NCBI GenBank assembly: GCA_028736075.1
Contig: CP117875.1
Coordinates: 3,534,001-3,598,000 of the forward strand
Length of the DNA stretch: 64,000 nt
Source of the DNA: Chryseobacterium sp. KACC 21268
GTDB lineage: Bacteria > Bacteroidota > Bacteroidia > Flavobacteriales > Weeksellaceae
Reading direction: 5' to 3'
Positions 25,980-35,402 of this stretch are shown here, in pieces. The number at the start of each line of letters is the position of its first letter. The stretch's first letter is position 1. The notes beneath the pieces are model-generated. The model ran no database searches. It was not told where the DNA came from and worked only from the letters and a program-made list of their open reading frames with translations. Made by a program: the position numbers and the translations under genes.

Positions 25980-27110
25980 CTATTGACCATCCAGGCTTAC
26001 ATTCATATTCATCCCCGCGCTCAGTTTCGCCACATCTTCTTTTTTGTTGGCGTCTGTGAACTCGATTCTTACGGGAATTCTCTGTTGTACTTTGATGAAG
26101 TTTCCGGTTGAGTTATCAGTCGGTACGCTTGAATATCTTGAACCGGTTGCTGCGGAAACTGCGGTGACTTTTCCTTCAAACTGTTTTCCACCTAAGGCAT
26201 CGGCAGTCATCATTAGTTTTTCACCTATTTTAATATTTGGCATCTGGCTTTCAAGGAAATTAGCGGTTACCCATTTTTGATTGTTTAAAACGATGGTTGC
26301 AACTTGTTGTCCGGGTTGAATTAACTGTCCTTCAGAAATCGTTCTTCTTCCCATCACACCATCGTACGGCGCAGTGATAACGGTGTAAGAAAGATTGATT
26401 TTCGCCATATCCAAAGCAGCTTTTGTTCTTTTGATTTCTGCATCGTTGATGCCTAATTTGCTTTTCACTTCGGTTGTCGAAAGGTTGGCCGATTGTTTCT
26501 GATTGACCAAAGTTTCGTAGGCTGCTTTTTGCGCATCGTACTCGGTTTTGGCCTGGTCAAATTGCTGTCTCGTCACCGCTTCTGCTGCTAAAAGGTTTTT
26601 GTATCGGCCTAAATTCTGTTCGGCATTCCACAATCTTGCTTTTGCTCCAGCGATATTGGATTCCATCACGCTGACGTTGTTGGAAACGGTATTGATTGAA
26701 GAACCTGTAGCCGAACGTTGCGCCAAAGCGTTTTGATATGCCGCTTCCGCCTGCCCGAGCTGCGTGATAATTTCACGGTCATCCAAAATGGCCAACGTAT
26801 CGCCTTTTTTCACCTGCTGATGTTCGATAAATTTTATTTCCTTAATGTAAGCCGAAACCCTTGTGTTGATTGGATTGATAAATTCCTCCACCTGAGCCGC
26901 TTCCGTATAGGTTTTGTCGCCGATGTGAAAGTACTGACGAATCAGCCAAAACAATCCGAAACCAATCACCGCAAAAACAATAACGTTTGAAATGATGGCT
27001 CTGATTTTATTTTTCCTGTTTTGTTTTTTCTTGGCTTCAGCACTTGAAACCACAGGTTTTACCGGCGCTTGTGGTTGTGTATCTTGAGTATTTTGTTCCT
27101 TGTTTTCCAT
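25980..27110 (-). CDS. HlyD-family periplasmic adaptor (EmrA-like)
   Basis: Membrane fusion protein of 376 residues that links the inner-membrane MFS pump to TolC. The cytoplasmic N-terminus (about 1-40) is polar and Lys-rich, then comes one membrane helix (AIISNVIVFAVIGFGLFWLI, about 37-56). The first half of the lipoyl/barrel-sandwich domain is KEIKFIEHQQVKKGDTLAILDD; the helical hairpin covers about 115-230; and the second lipoyl half is YTVITAPYDGVMGRRTISEGQLIQPGQ. The beta-barrel region (KWVTANFLESQMPNIKIGE) follows. It lies between tolC and the MFS gene. Confidence 0.93.
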   Translation of the reverse strand: MENKEQNTQDTQPQAPVKPVVSSAEAKKKQNRKNKIRAIISNVIVFAVIGFGLFWLIRQYFHIGDKTYTEAAQVEEFINPINTRVSAYIKEIKFIEHQQVKKGDTLAILDDREIITQLGQAEAAYQNALAQRSATGSSINTVSNNVSVMESNIAGAKARLWNAEQNLGRYKNLLAAEAVTRQQFDQAKTEYDAQKAAYETLVNQKQSANLSTTEVKSKLGINDAEIKRTKAALDMAKINLSYTVITAPYDGVMGRRTISEGQLIQPGQQVATIVLNNQKWVTANFLESQMPNIKIGEKLMMTADALGGKQFEGKVTAVSAATGSRYSSVPTDNSTGNFIKVQQRIPVRIEFTDANKKEDVAKLSAGMNMNVSLDGQ

Positions 27111-27460
27111 TGTTTTTGTTTTATATCTTTTTTGAACACGACGTTCAGAGAGGTTTTTCTTATTAAATGTTTTGAGTTCGCAATGCCGTTTTTAACGCAA
27201 AGATTTTATTTGAAACCGCTTAATTTTAAGAGTGCAAAGGCAAATAAATTTGCTTCGCAAAGCTTACGTAAAAGCTTAATACAATCAACTTTTTGAATTT
27301 ATGTTTATTTATTTTTTCTATTACTGATTTTAGTCATTTAAAAATTGTTCAAAATTATTTCCCCAGCCCTAAAGCGTAATTTTGACCAATTTTCAAGAGA
27401 ATTTTTCCTCCCTTTAGGGTTGGGGCAAAGAAAAATTCTTTTGAAAATTTACATTTGAAA
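27111..27460. other. Gap with overlapping hairpins between tolC and hlyD
   Basis: This 350-bp gap holds degenerate CGCAAAG-type repeat material at about 27187-27265, and two mutually exclusive inverted repeats at 27361-27439 described separately. No gene is seen. hlyD probably has some transcription initiation or processing of its own here. Confidence 0.55.
27361..27439. repeat. Interleaved inverted repeats (possible attenuator)
   Basis: Arm A (27361-27374, CCCCAGCCCTAAAG) pairs with A' (27412-27425) at 13 of 14 positions. Arm B (27398-27407, AGAATTTTTC) pairs perfectly with B' (27430-27439). B lies inside the A-A' loop and B' lies outside, so the two stems exclude each other or make a pseudoknot. 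It sits in the tolC-hlyD leader. Confidence 0.6.
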
Positions 27461-28771
27461 TTAAAGCGTCCCAGTCGACTTCAGTAAATTATAATATTGA
27501 TACAGCACATTGATTTCCGCATTTGCAAAGTCCAGTTCAGACTGTAGTTTCTGGTTTTGCGCATCAATCATTTCTGCCTGTACCGCCAACTGATTAAGAT
27601 ACTTTGCTTCGGTGATTTTATAGTTTTCTTCCGCCAGTCTTTTCGCATCATTTAAAATATCGGCCTGCTGAATTGCTTCCTGATATTTGACGTAAGAAGC
27701 GTTTACATTCATATCAATATTCTGTTGGGTTAAAGTCAAAGCGTCATTGGCCTGCGCTTTCTGGAATTCACCCAGCTTTACTTTTTCTTTGGTTTTATAC
27801 AGATTATCGATGTTGTAGCTTAAAGAAATTCCACCTTGCCAACCGCTCGCATACATATCCAGTACAGGATTTCTATTGGTAATCGGCCTTTGCAGACTGT
27901 ACCCACCGAAACCGGAAAGCGTGGGCATTCTGTCGGTTTTTATGATTTCAATATTTTTGTCGGCAACACCAATGTTGGTTTGCGCAGATTTCAATTGTGG
28001 ATTGCTGTCGTGAGCGAGATTTAAATAATAATCCATCCCAATTCCTGATTCTTTATTTTCTAAATTTTCAACGGGAATAATTTCGGTATCGGCAGGCAAT
28101 CCTAAACCAATATTTAAATTGTAATTAAGGATTTTTCTGTTGTTGGCTAAAGTCAGAATGCTTTGGTCAAGATTTTTAATCGCCAGTTCCCCACGGATGA
28201 CTTCATTTCTCGTTACCATTCCCTGTTTGTAGAAATCGTTGATGTTCTTCAAACGTTGCTGAGCCAGTTTTTTATTATTATCAAAAACCGATTGTTGGTT
28301 GATGATTTTATAAACATCCAGATAATTTGAAATCACTAAAAATTTTACATCCTGCTGATTCTTTTCTAAATCCAGTTCAGAAAGCTGTTCACGAAGTCCT
28401 GCCAATTCAATTGATTTATTGACCAATCCGCCTTTGAAAATCAATTGAGTAGCCTGCACACCATACGTACTTCCGTAATGAGGCATCGGAATCGCGGTTG
28501 AGTTAGAAAAATCTTTGTCGATTGCCACCACATTTCCCAAATAAAATTGAGTTGTAGAAGCTGTGATGGAAGGGAGTTTCTGAAGTTTGGTAATATCCGT
28601 CTGCTGTTTGGCAATATTGATATTCTGTGCCGAAATCTTCAATTGGTAGTGATTCTGAAGCGCCAGTTCGGCAACTTCATTTGCTGTCAGCTGTTTTATT
28701 TCTTGTGAAAAAAACAGCGCAGGAAAGATAGCCATCACGAGTGACAGTGCTGTTTTTATATTCTTTGTCAT
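27461..28771 (-). CDS. TolC-family outer membrane channel
   Basis: Outer-membrane efflux duct of 436 residues. The signal peptide ends about residue 22 (FPALFFSQ). The protein shows the internal repeat of TolC: long amphipathic helices (ANEVAELALQNHYQLKISAQNINIAKQQ, and YLNLAHDSNPQLKSAQTNIGVADKNIEIIK) with barrel strands between (ITASTTQFYLGN; GISLSYNIDN). It is the first gene of an operon with hlyD and the MFS exporter. Its promoter carries a 16-bp palindrome that is also found before the RND pump. Confidence 0.93.
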   Translation of the reverse strand: MTKNIKTALSLVMAIFPALFFSQEIKQLTANEVAELALQNHYQLKISAQNINIAKQQTDITKLQKLPSITASTTQFYLGNVVAIDKDFSNSTAIPMPHYGSTYGVQATQLIFKGGLVNKSIELAGLREQLSELDLEKNQQDVKFLVISNYLDVYKIINQQSVFDNNKKLAQQRLKNINDFYKQGMVTRNEVIRGELAIKNLDQSILTLANNRKILNYNLNIGLGLPADTEIIPVENLENKESGIGMDYYLNLAHDSNPQLKSAQTNIGVADKNIEIIKTDRMPTLSGFGGYSLQRPITNRNPVLDMYASGWQGGISLSYNIDNLYKTKEKVKLGEFQKAQANDALTLTQQNIDMNVNASYVKYQEAIQQADILNDAKRLAEENYKITEAKYLNQLAVQAEMIDAQNQKLQSELDFANAEINVLYQYYNLLKSTGTL

Positions 28772-28790
28772 TTTACCTTGTTTTACGAAG

Positions 28791-28828
28791 CAAAGTTACG
28801 ACGGATGCAATATCAAACAAATGTTTGA
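28791..28828 (-). promoter_or_regulatory. tolC promoter with TetR-type operator
   Basis: On the minus strand, TAACTTTG (28791-28798) is an exact -7 box 19 nt before the ATG. TTTG, 19 nt further upstream, fits a -33 box and falls inside the palindrome TCAAACAAATGTTTGA (28813-28828). A repressor bound there would block the promoter. The same 16-mer occurs at 36726-36741. Confidence 0.7.
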
Positions 28829-28859
28829 GATTTGGAAAAAGATGTCCAAATGTAGGATT

Positions 28860-29705
28860 TTAACCTTCGAACTGATTTCGGTATTGAGAAGGACTTACTT
28901 GTAAATGTTTTTTAAAAAAGTGAGAAAACGAATACTGGTCGCTGAAACCAAGAATTGTAGAAATCTCTGAAACAGGCTTTTTAGAAGAGTTTAATAACAC
29001 TTTTGCTTCATTGATTACAATTAAAGCAATAATCTGACTCGCCGACTTTCCTGTAATGGTTTTTACTACTGACGAAAGATGTCTGGTTGTAATCGACTGT
29101 CGTTCGGCATAGAACTCCACCGTTCTTTCATTATGATGATGAGAAGCTAAATCATTGAGAAAAACGAAAACTATTTCTTCCTGCCTAGACATCTGATTCA
29201 TCGAATTGCTGTCCTCGCTGGATATAATTCCGGCCATCTGGTAACAGAAGACTGAGAACAGATGTTCCACCATTTCTTTTTTGTAGGTCATTTCAGTCTG
29301 AGAATCGAGAATATATTTTAAAAAATTGACACTTTTCCAGACCACATCCATATCATCCTGATGAAAAGGAACCCCCACATTCATCTGCTGACGGAAGTAA
29401 CGATACGTAATCAAACGGTTGAATTTCAGAGACAAAGCGGAAATAAATTCCCGTTTGTAAGAAACCATCCTCGACTGAAAATCATCACTCACAGAAATGA
29501 GTTCATAAACGGTCTGCGGGTCGGTCACCATAAACATATTTGCAGACAGTTCGAGGTCACTGAAATGCTGTCGCAGTTTGATAGAACCGCTTCTGATAAA
29601 GATAAAAGCAGGATTATCAGGACGGAAAGGTTTGTCGGCGGAGATTCTTTCAAAGATATTATGTTGCGTAAAAATCTCAACCCCGAATTTTTCTAAAGCA
29701 GACAT
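28860..29705 (-). CDS. AraC-family transcriptional regulator
   Basis: A DNA-binding regulator of 281 residues. The N-terminal cupin-like region (about 1-130) begins VEIFTQHNIFERI. The C-terminal AraC double helix-turn-helix covers about 175-280 and includes YAERQSITTRHLSSVVKTITGKSASQ, VSEISTILGFSDQYSFSHFFKKHLQVSPSQYR, the hallmark second HTH. It lies directly upstream of the tolC operon on the same strand, 88 bp away, and likely controls it. Its -7 box ends 4 nt before the ATG, which suggests a leaderless message. Confidence 0.92.
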   Translation of the reverse strand: MSALEKFGVEIFTQHNIFERISADKPFRPDNPAFIFIRSGSIKLRQHFSDLELSANMFMVTDPQTVYELISVSDDFQSRMVSYKREFISALSLKFNRLITYRYFRQQMNVGVPFHQDDMDVVWKSVNFLKYILDSQTEMTYKKEMVEHLFSVFCYQMAGIISSEDSNSMNQMSRQEEIVFVFLNDLASHHHNERTVEFYAERQSITTRHLSSVVKTITGKSASQIIALIVINEAKVLLNSSKKPVSEISTILGFSDQYSFSHFFKKHLQVSPSQYRNQFEG

Positions 29706-29709
29706 AATG

Positions 29710-29717
29710 CAAATTTA
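29710..29717 (-). promoter_or_regulatory. -7 box directly before the AraC gene
   Basis: The minus strand reads TAAATTTG, an exact TAnnTTTG, ending only 4 nt before the ATG at 29705. The transcript would start at or beside the start codon. Confidence 0.55.
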
Positions 29718-29799
29718 ACGATTCTAATTTTTAAAAGAAGTTAGAGATTAGATTTTAGAAATTAGAGAATTCATTTGTTTTAATAAGAAAAGTTAAACA

Positions 29800-29832
29800 A
29801 AAAACCTCAGAGAAAATGTTCTGAGGTTTTTG
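29800..29832 (-). terminator. Terminator after AIM24 and repeat copy 2
   Basis: The stem AAAACCTCAGA with TCTGAGGTTTT has an 8-nt loop and a T run on the minus strand. Confidence 0.85.
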
Positions 29833-29838
29833 GACTTT

Positions 29839-29932
29839 CATAGCCCCGATAGTAACGGTTACCCCACAGCAAGCCTTGGGAAAAGCTTTGGCGCGAGGAG
29901 TAATAGTGGATAGCGGGATTAAGCTCCTAAAA
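29839..29932 (+). repeat. Stem-loop interspersed repeat, copy 2
   Basis: Nearly identical to copy 1: it shares the long central block CCCCACAGCAAGCCTTGGGA and the ends TAGCCCCGAT and GATTAAGCTCC. It fits exactly between the AIM24 stop codon (29935) and the terminator at 29800-29832, the same placement as copy 1. Confidence 0.78.
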
Positions 29933-29934
29933 AT

Positions 29935-30627
29935 TTATTTTGTCACGACGTAAACTTCCTCGTATGGCTGAATCAACACCCAACCGTTGCCGGAAAATTT
30001 CATCTGGAATTCTTCGCCACTTCCTCTGCCGATGAGGCTTTTTAGGGAAACGTTGGTCTTTAGTTCTGGTGTTAAATTGCCGGACCACGCAACTGTGGCA
30101 TTTGGGTCGGTGAAAACCGGTGCGTCTGGCGTTACCAAAAGGGTTAGCGGATGTCCGTGGGTCGTGATAGCGATATGGCCGGTTCCGGTAAGTTTTACTT
30201 GGAAAAGTCCGCCTGCCATAACGCCTGCGATGCTTTTTAGCATTTTGATGTCGCTTTTGATGCTTTGGTCGTGCGCCAAAACGTCGTTTCCGTTGACGGA
30301 GATGGATTCATTTTCCAGGTAAAGGATTCTTACTTTTTTGCCGTTGTCTGCAACGTACAATCTGCCGGTTCCTTCGGCTTTCATCAGTTTTGTGCCTTCG
30401 CCAGAAATTGCTTTTTTGAGAAGGTTGCCCAGTCCGCCTGAAAGCATTCCTTGTCTTTCGAAATTGACGTTCCCGACGTAGCCGACCATACTTCCGGCCT
30501 TTGTCCAGACCGCTTGGTTGTTGAGGTTGATTTCCAGAAGTTCTGGTTTCTCCAGCTCAAAATAGTCTTTTTCCTGTGAGTTTTCTTTGGTCTCGTTGAC
30601 GAAAGCTTCGATTGAAAATTTGCTCAT
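29935..30627 (-). CDS. AIM24 family protein
   Basis: A 230-residue beta-rich protein of the AIM24 family (TRAP-like double beta-prism fold), whose bacterial function is not known. Recognisable segments are NLNNQAVWTKAGSMVGYVGNVNFER near the start, VRILYLENESISVNGNDVLAHD and VKLTGTGHIAITTHG in the middle, and PELKTNVSLKSLIGRGSGEEFQMKFSGNGWVLIQP at the end. No signal peptide is present, so it is likely cytoplasmic or membrane-associated. It lies after the RND efflux operon but is separated from it by a terminator (30688-30718). Confidence 0.88.
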   Translation of the reverse strand: MSKFSIEAFVNETKENSQEKDYFELEKPELLEINLNNQAVWTKAGSMVGYVGNVNFERQGMLSGGLGNLLKKAISGEGTKLMKAEGTGRLYVADNGKKVRILYLENESISVNGNDVLAHDQSIKSDIKMLKSIAGVMAGGLFQVKLTGTGHIAITTHGHPLTLLVTPDAPVFTDPNATVAWSGNLTPELKTNVSLKSLIGRGSGEEFQMKFSGNGWVLIQPYEEVYVVTK

Positions 30628-30687
30628 ACTTTATTTTTTTTGGTCTTACCAAACTACTGATTTTTTTGATAGGATTGATATTAAATA

Positions 30688-30718
30688 AAGAAAAACCCAA
30701 CAAAATTGTCAGGTTTTA
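30688..30718 (-). terminator. Terminator of the RND efflux operon
   Basis: The stem AAAACCTGAC with GTTGGGTTTT has two wobble pairs, a 6-nt loop and a T run on the minus strand. It lies 26 bp after the outer-membrane gene. Confidence 0.75.
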
Positions 30719-30743
30719 AATATAATAGGTAAAAATTTGGTCT

Positions 30744-32141
30744 CTAAAATTGTCCGCCTCCGAGTGCTCTGTAGAATTCTGTAACGGCTTGCAATTGTTG
30801 TAATTTGTCATTAACGCCGGAAAGTCTGGCTTGTAATAAGGATTGCTCGGACGTCAACACATTCACGTAATTGGTATTAGATGAGTAGGTTAACAATTCC
30901 TTGTTGTATTCCAACGCTTTTTCCAAAGACTGGATTTGAAGTTGTCTTGTGGTTTCTTTTTCTTTCGCTTTTTGATAAGACAGTAATGAGTTTGAAACTT
31001 CGGAGCCCGCCGTCAACAAAGTCTTTTCAAATGTATAGTAGGCCTGCATTTTTCGGGCTTCCATTATTCTGACCTGTGCTTTTCTGGTTCCCATTTGGAA
31101 GATATTCTGCGTTACCGTTCCTCCAAGCGTGTAAAATAAAGAATTGGTGAAAAAACTTTCCAAAGTTCTGGACGATAAGCCCAAAGTTCCCGTGATGCTG
31201 ATGGTAGGATAAACCTGCGCCATTGCCATATTTTTATTTTCAAAAGCTTGTCGGAAGGTCAATTCTGCAGCCTGAACATCGGGACGGTTTTTCAGTAGTG
31301 ATGCAGGAACTCCGGTTTTCAAATCAGTGTAAACGACTTGGGAATCGATGGAATTTCTCTCGATGGATTGCGGATTGTCATTCATCAAAATAGTCAAGGC
31401 ATTTTCTGTCTGTTGGATTTGCAGTTCCAAATCCGGAACCGTCAGCTGCGCTGAATAAAGATTGGCCTTGCTCTGCTCCACATCTGCTCCGGTCAAATAA
31501 GCGGCGTCCATCAAAAGTTCGACAGTTTCCACATCTTTTTTACGGAGTTCGATGGTTTGCTTGGTGATTTCCAATTGTTTATCTAAAGAAATCAATTGAT
31601 AATACAAACTGGCGGCCTGAGCAACCATTTGTGTCTGGACAGCACGTTTCGCTGCGTCGGTCTGAAGAAATCCTGCGTAAGCTGAGTTTTTCAGTGCTTT
31701 GATTCTTCCCCAAACATCTATTTCCCAACCTGTGGAAATCCCCAATCTGTAAACCAATAAATCAGGCATTACAAAGTTGCCACCTTGCGCTGCGCCACTG
31801 TTTTTAGTTTCTGTAATCGAGGCAACACCATCTACACTTGGAAGATTTTGCAGTTTCGATTGTTTGAAAACCGCGCTGGCTTCCTGAATCCTGGTCACAG
31901 CTATTTTTAAATCCAGATTGTTCTGAATGGTCTTATTGATAATCCCTTGAAGTTTTTCATCGGTGAAAATCTGCTTCCACTGCACATTTGCGACAGACGT
32001 GCTGTCGTTGTTGGTTTTTTGTCGGAAGAGATTGTCCTTTCGGCTTTGCTCGACCTCGGGATTTTTATAAGTATCTGTGACTTTACACGAGTAAAAGAAA
32101 CCAGCGACACCTGCTAATATGATTAGATTTTTTAAATTCAT
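30744..32141 (-). CDS. RND efflux outer-membrane lipoprotein (OprM/NodT family)
   Basis: Outer-membrane exit duct of 465 residues for the RND pump. The ATG at 32141 begins a lipobox signal (GVAGFFYSC, Cys19); an upstream ATG adds only MRT. The two TolC-like helical repeats are clear (LQGIINKTIQNNLDLKIAVTRIQEA; LLKNRPDVQAAELTFRQAFENKNMAMAQVYPTISI). NodT-family features include RLGISTGWEIDVWGRIK. It overlaps closely with the pump gene (8-16 bp apart) and ends at a terminator. Confidence 0.94.
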   Translation of the reverse strand: MNLKNLIILAGVAGFFYSCKVTDTYKNPEVEQSRKDNLFRQKTNNDSTSVANVQWKQIFTDEKLQGIINKTIQNNLDLKIAVTRIQEASAVFKQSKLQNLPSVDGVASITETKNSGAAQGGNFVMPDLLVYRLGISTGWEIDVWGRIKALKNSAYAGFLQTDAAKRAVQTQMVAQAASLYYQLISLDKQLEITKQTIELRKKDVETVELLMDAAYLTGADVEQSKANLYSAQLTVPDLELQIQQTENALTILMNDNPQSIERNSIDSQVVYTDLKTGVPASLLKNRPDVQAAELTFRQAFENKNMAMAQVYPTISITGTLGLSSRTLESFFTNSLFYTLGGTVTQNIFQMGTRKAQVRIMEARKMQAYYTFEKTLLTAGSEVSNSLLSYQKAKEKETTRQLQIQSLEKALEYNKELLTYSSNTNYVNVLTSEQSLLQARLSGVNDKLQQLQAVTEFYRALGGGQF

Positions 32142-32157
32142 TGTTCTCAACTTTTGG

Positions 32158-35100
32158 TTATTCGCTTAGTTCGCCTTCATACTTATCAGACACTTTTTTG
32201 CTGCTCACTTTCTCTTGCAAATACATAAAGATTGCAAACAAAATCGGAATAAAAAACACTCCGAATATGGTTCCGAAAAGCATTCCTCCAATCGCTCCAA
32301 TTCCGATGGATTGGTTACCAACCGCTCCTGCTCCAGTTGAAATCGCCAATGGAATCAAACCGAAAATGAACGCGAATGAGGTCATCAAAATCGGACGAAG
32401 CCTTTGTTTCGCACCACTGATTGCTGCGTGTGCAATCGTGTAACCTTTTTTCCTTGCATCTAGGGCAAATTCTACAATTAGAATCGCATTTTTCGCTAAG
32501 AGTCCGATTAGCATAATGAGGGAAATCTGCGTGTAGATATTATTAGAACCACCAATCCAGCTGCTGAACATCATTACGCCAGCCAAACCAACCGGCAATG
32601 ACAACATTACTGCAAATGGTAAGATATAACTCTCATATTGCGCTGCCAAAAGGAAATAAACGAATACACAACATAAGATGAAGATGTAAACCGTTTGTCC
32701 TCCAGCGGTAACTTCCTCTCTCGTCAATCCGGAAAATTCGAAGCCGTAACCTTGAGGTAAAGTTTCCTTCGCCACTCTTTCTACGGTGTTGATTGCATCT
32801 CCAGAAGAGAAACCAGGATTTGGTGTTCCGTTCAGAGAGATGGCTGTAAATAGATTGAATCGGCCGATTGCCTGCGGTCCGTAAACTCTTTTTGCTGTGA
32901 TGAATCTGCTCAAAGGAGCCATTTCGCCATTGGCGTTTCGAACCTGAATCATATTAAAACTTTCCAGATTTTCTCTGTCTTCGAAAGGCGCTTGATAAAT
33001 CACACGATATTGTTTACCGAAAAGATTGACATTGGAAGCGTAAACACCACCGTAATAACCTTGCATTGTCGTCAAGATATCATTAACAGAGAATCCTGCG
33101 GCTTTCGTTGCGGCAATATCAATATCAATCATATATTGCGGATAGTTCGGATTGAAAGATGTGAACGTTCTTTGAATATCGGGTTGCTGATTCATTTTAT
33201 CGATGAAGTCATTGGTCACTTTGGTCAAGTCGGCGATGCTTCCACCTTTCTGGTCCTGAATCTGCATCTCGAAACCTGCGGCATTACCAAAACCTTGAAG
33301 CGTTGGTCTTCCGAAGAAAGTCATTTTTGCATCCTTAATTCCAGCGGTTTCTTTGTACATTCTCGCAACAAAAGATTGAAGGTCGGTACCTTTATCGGTT
33401 CTGTCTTTCCAGTCTTTTAGTTTGACGATGAGCATTCCGTTGTTGGAACCACTTCCACTTATCATCCCCCGACCAGAAACTTTAAAGATGTGCAGAACTT
33501 CCGGTTGTTTTTTGACGATGTTTTCCACCTTTTGCATCACTTCCTTCGTCCTGTTTTCATTGGAACCGATTGGAAGCGAGATATCCATAAAAATCCCACC
33601 CATATCTTCACTCGGAACGAAGGATTTCGGTGTCGTATTCATTAGCCAAACGAAGATTCCAGCGAAAACCGCGAGACCTGCGAAAGCAATCCATTTTTTC
33701 TTTAATAAAAACAAAATCCCTCTCGTATATTTTTTGACCATCGCATCAAAAATGATGTTGAAATTGGTAAAGAATCTTTCGAGGAAATTCTTTTTCTTCT
33801 CTTCGTGAGAATGTGGCTTAAGGAAAATCGCACATAAAGCCGGACTTAATGTCAATGCGTTGACGGCTGATAAGATAATCGAAATCGCTAAGGTCAATCC
33901 AAACTGTTTGTAGAAAACCCCGGCAGAACCAGAGATAAAACTCACCGGAATGAAAACCGCCGCCATTACCAACGTAATACTGATAATCGCGCCACTGATC
34001 TCGTCCATCGCAGTTACCGAAGCTCGAAGTGGTGATTTTTCGCCATTTTCAAGTTTGCTGTGAACGGCTTCTACGACCACAATCGCATCATCGACCACAA
34101 TTCCTACTGCTAAAATCAAGGCGAAAAGTGTCAATAGATTAATGGTAAATCCGAAAATACTTAAAAAGAAAAACGTTCCTACAATCGCCACCGGAACCGA
34201 AATCGCCGGAATCAATGTTGAACGCCAATCCTGAAGAAAAAGGAAAACCACTATGAATACAAGGATAAAAGCTTCAAACAATGTGTGAATTACTTTTTCA
34301 ATGGACGCATCCAAAAAGTCGTTGGCGTTGACAAGCGCAACATATTTCACACCTTTCGGAAAAGATTCCTGTGCTTTCTCAAGAACCGCGATCGATTGGT
34401 CGATCACTTCCTGCGCATTGGAACCTGCCGTCTGCGCCACAGCCATACCAATGGAAGGACTTCCATCTGTAAAACTGCTTCCTGTATAATCCTGAGCACC
34501 AAGTTCCACTCTGGCAACGTCTTTTAACTTTAAAGTTTGTCCGTTCTCAGTCGCTTTGATAATAATATTGTCAAATTCCGGAATTTCGGTCAATCTACCT
34601 TTATATTTCAAAGTATAACGGAAACTCTGGTCACTTTCGTCACCTAAACTTCCCGGCGCCGCTTCGATATTCTGTTCAGCCAAAAGTGTGCTGATATCGG
34701 AAGGAACCAAGCCATAAGAAGCCATCTTGTTTGGGTCCAGCCAAATTCTGATCGAATAGTCCTTGGAACCGAAAACCGTCACATCACCAACACCCGTTAC
34801 CCTTTTGATCTGCGGAACGATGTTGATATTGGTATAGTTTTGAAGGAAGGTCATATCGTAATTCGGATTCTCACTGTAAAGGGAGAAGATCAAAACGTTG
34901 GAACTTTGTCTCTTCAAAACCGTAACTCCCGCTTGTGTCACCTCTCTCGGTAAAAGTGAGTTGGCTCTGGAAACCCTGTTCTGAACGTTTACCGCCGCAA
35001 TATCTGGATCAACACCCTGCTTGAAATAAACAGTCACCGAACCAGAACCGTCATTGGTGGCGGAGGAGGTCATATACGTCATTCCTTCTACCCCATTGAT

Positions 35101-35304
35101 CTGCTCTTCCAGCGGAACGATAACACTTTTGAGAATTACGTCGGCGTTCGCACCCTGGTAACTTGTATTCACCACGACCGTTGGCGGTGCAATATCTGGA
35201 TATTGGGAAACCGGCAAGGTCACAATCCCCAAAACACCGAGAATCACGATGATAATGGAAATTACGGTGGATAATACCGGACGTTCTATAAATTTTTTAA
35301 ACAT
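32158..35304 (-). CDS. RND efflux pump permease, HAE1 (AcrB) family
   Basis: Inner-membrane proton-driven drug pump of 1048 residues, the normal AcrB size. It starts MFKKFIERPVLSTVISIIIVILG, the classic first helix, followed by the porter domain with VQNRVSRANSLLP and GSKDYSIRIWLDPNKMASYGL. The proton-relay Asp pair is in helix 4 (LILAVGIVVDDAIVVVEAV), and the late helices include LIMLIGLLAKNAILIVEFA. It is the middle gene of adaptor-pump-duct and probably exports drugs, bile-like detergents or dyes. Confidence 0.96.
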   Translation of the reverse strand: MFKKFIERPVLSTVISIIIVILGVLGIVTLPVSQYPDIAPPTVVVNTSYQGANADVILKSVIVPLEEQINGVEGMTYMTSSATNDGSGSVTVYFKQGVDPDIAAVNVQNRVSRANSLLPREVTQAGVTVLKRQSSNVLIFSLYSENPNYDMTFLQNYTNINIVPQIKRVTGVGDVTVFGSKDYSIRIWLDPNKMASYGLVPSDISTLLAEQNIEAAPGSLGDESDQSFRYTLKYKGRLTEIPEFDNIIIKATENGQTLKLKDVARVELGAQDYTGSSFTDGSPSIGMAVAQTAGSNAQEVIDQSIAVLEKAQESFPKGVKYVALVNANDFLDASIEKVIHTLFEAFILVFIVVFLFLQDWRSTLIPAISVPVAIVGTFFFLSIFGFTINLLTLFALILAVGIVVDDAIVVVEAVHSKLENGEKSPLRASVTAMDEISGAIISITLVMAAVFIPVSFISGSAGVFYKQFGLTLAISIILSAVNALTLSPALCAIFLKPHSHEEKKKNFLERFFTNFNIIFDAMVKKYTRGILFLLKKKWIAFAGLAVFAGIFVWLMNTTPKSFVPSEDMGGIFMDISLPIGSNENRTKEVMQKVENIVKKQPEVLHIFKVSGRGMISGSGSNNGMLIVKLKDWKDRTDKGTDLQSFVARMYKETAGIKDAKMTFFGRPTLQGFGNAAGFEMQIQDQKGGSIADLTKVTNDFIDKMNQQPDIQRTFTSFNPNYPQYMIDIDIAATKAAGFSVNDILTTMQGYYGGVYASNVNLFGKQYRVIYQAPFEDRENLESFNMIQVRNANGEMAPLSRFITAKRVYGPQAIGRFNLFTAISLNGTPNPGFSSGDAINTVERVAKETLPQGYGFEFSGLTREEVTAGGQTVYIFILCCVFVYFLLAAQYESYILPFAVMLSLPVGLAGVMMFSSWIGGSNNIYTQISLIMLIGLLAKNAILIVEFALDARKKGYTIAHAAISGAKQRLRPILMTSFAFIFGLIPLAISTGAGAVGNQSIGIGAIGGMLFGTIFGVFFIPILFAIFMYLQEKVSSKKVSDKYEGELSE

Positions 35305-35402
35305 ATTTTTTAGACTAAAAGAAAAAAGAGGAAAGATAAAAGACTTCCAAAATTAAAAGCTTTCAATTCTCACTTTAGACATTAATGAAATAATTTGAAA
35401 GA

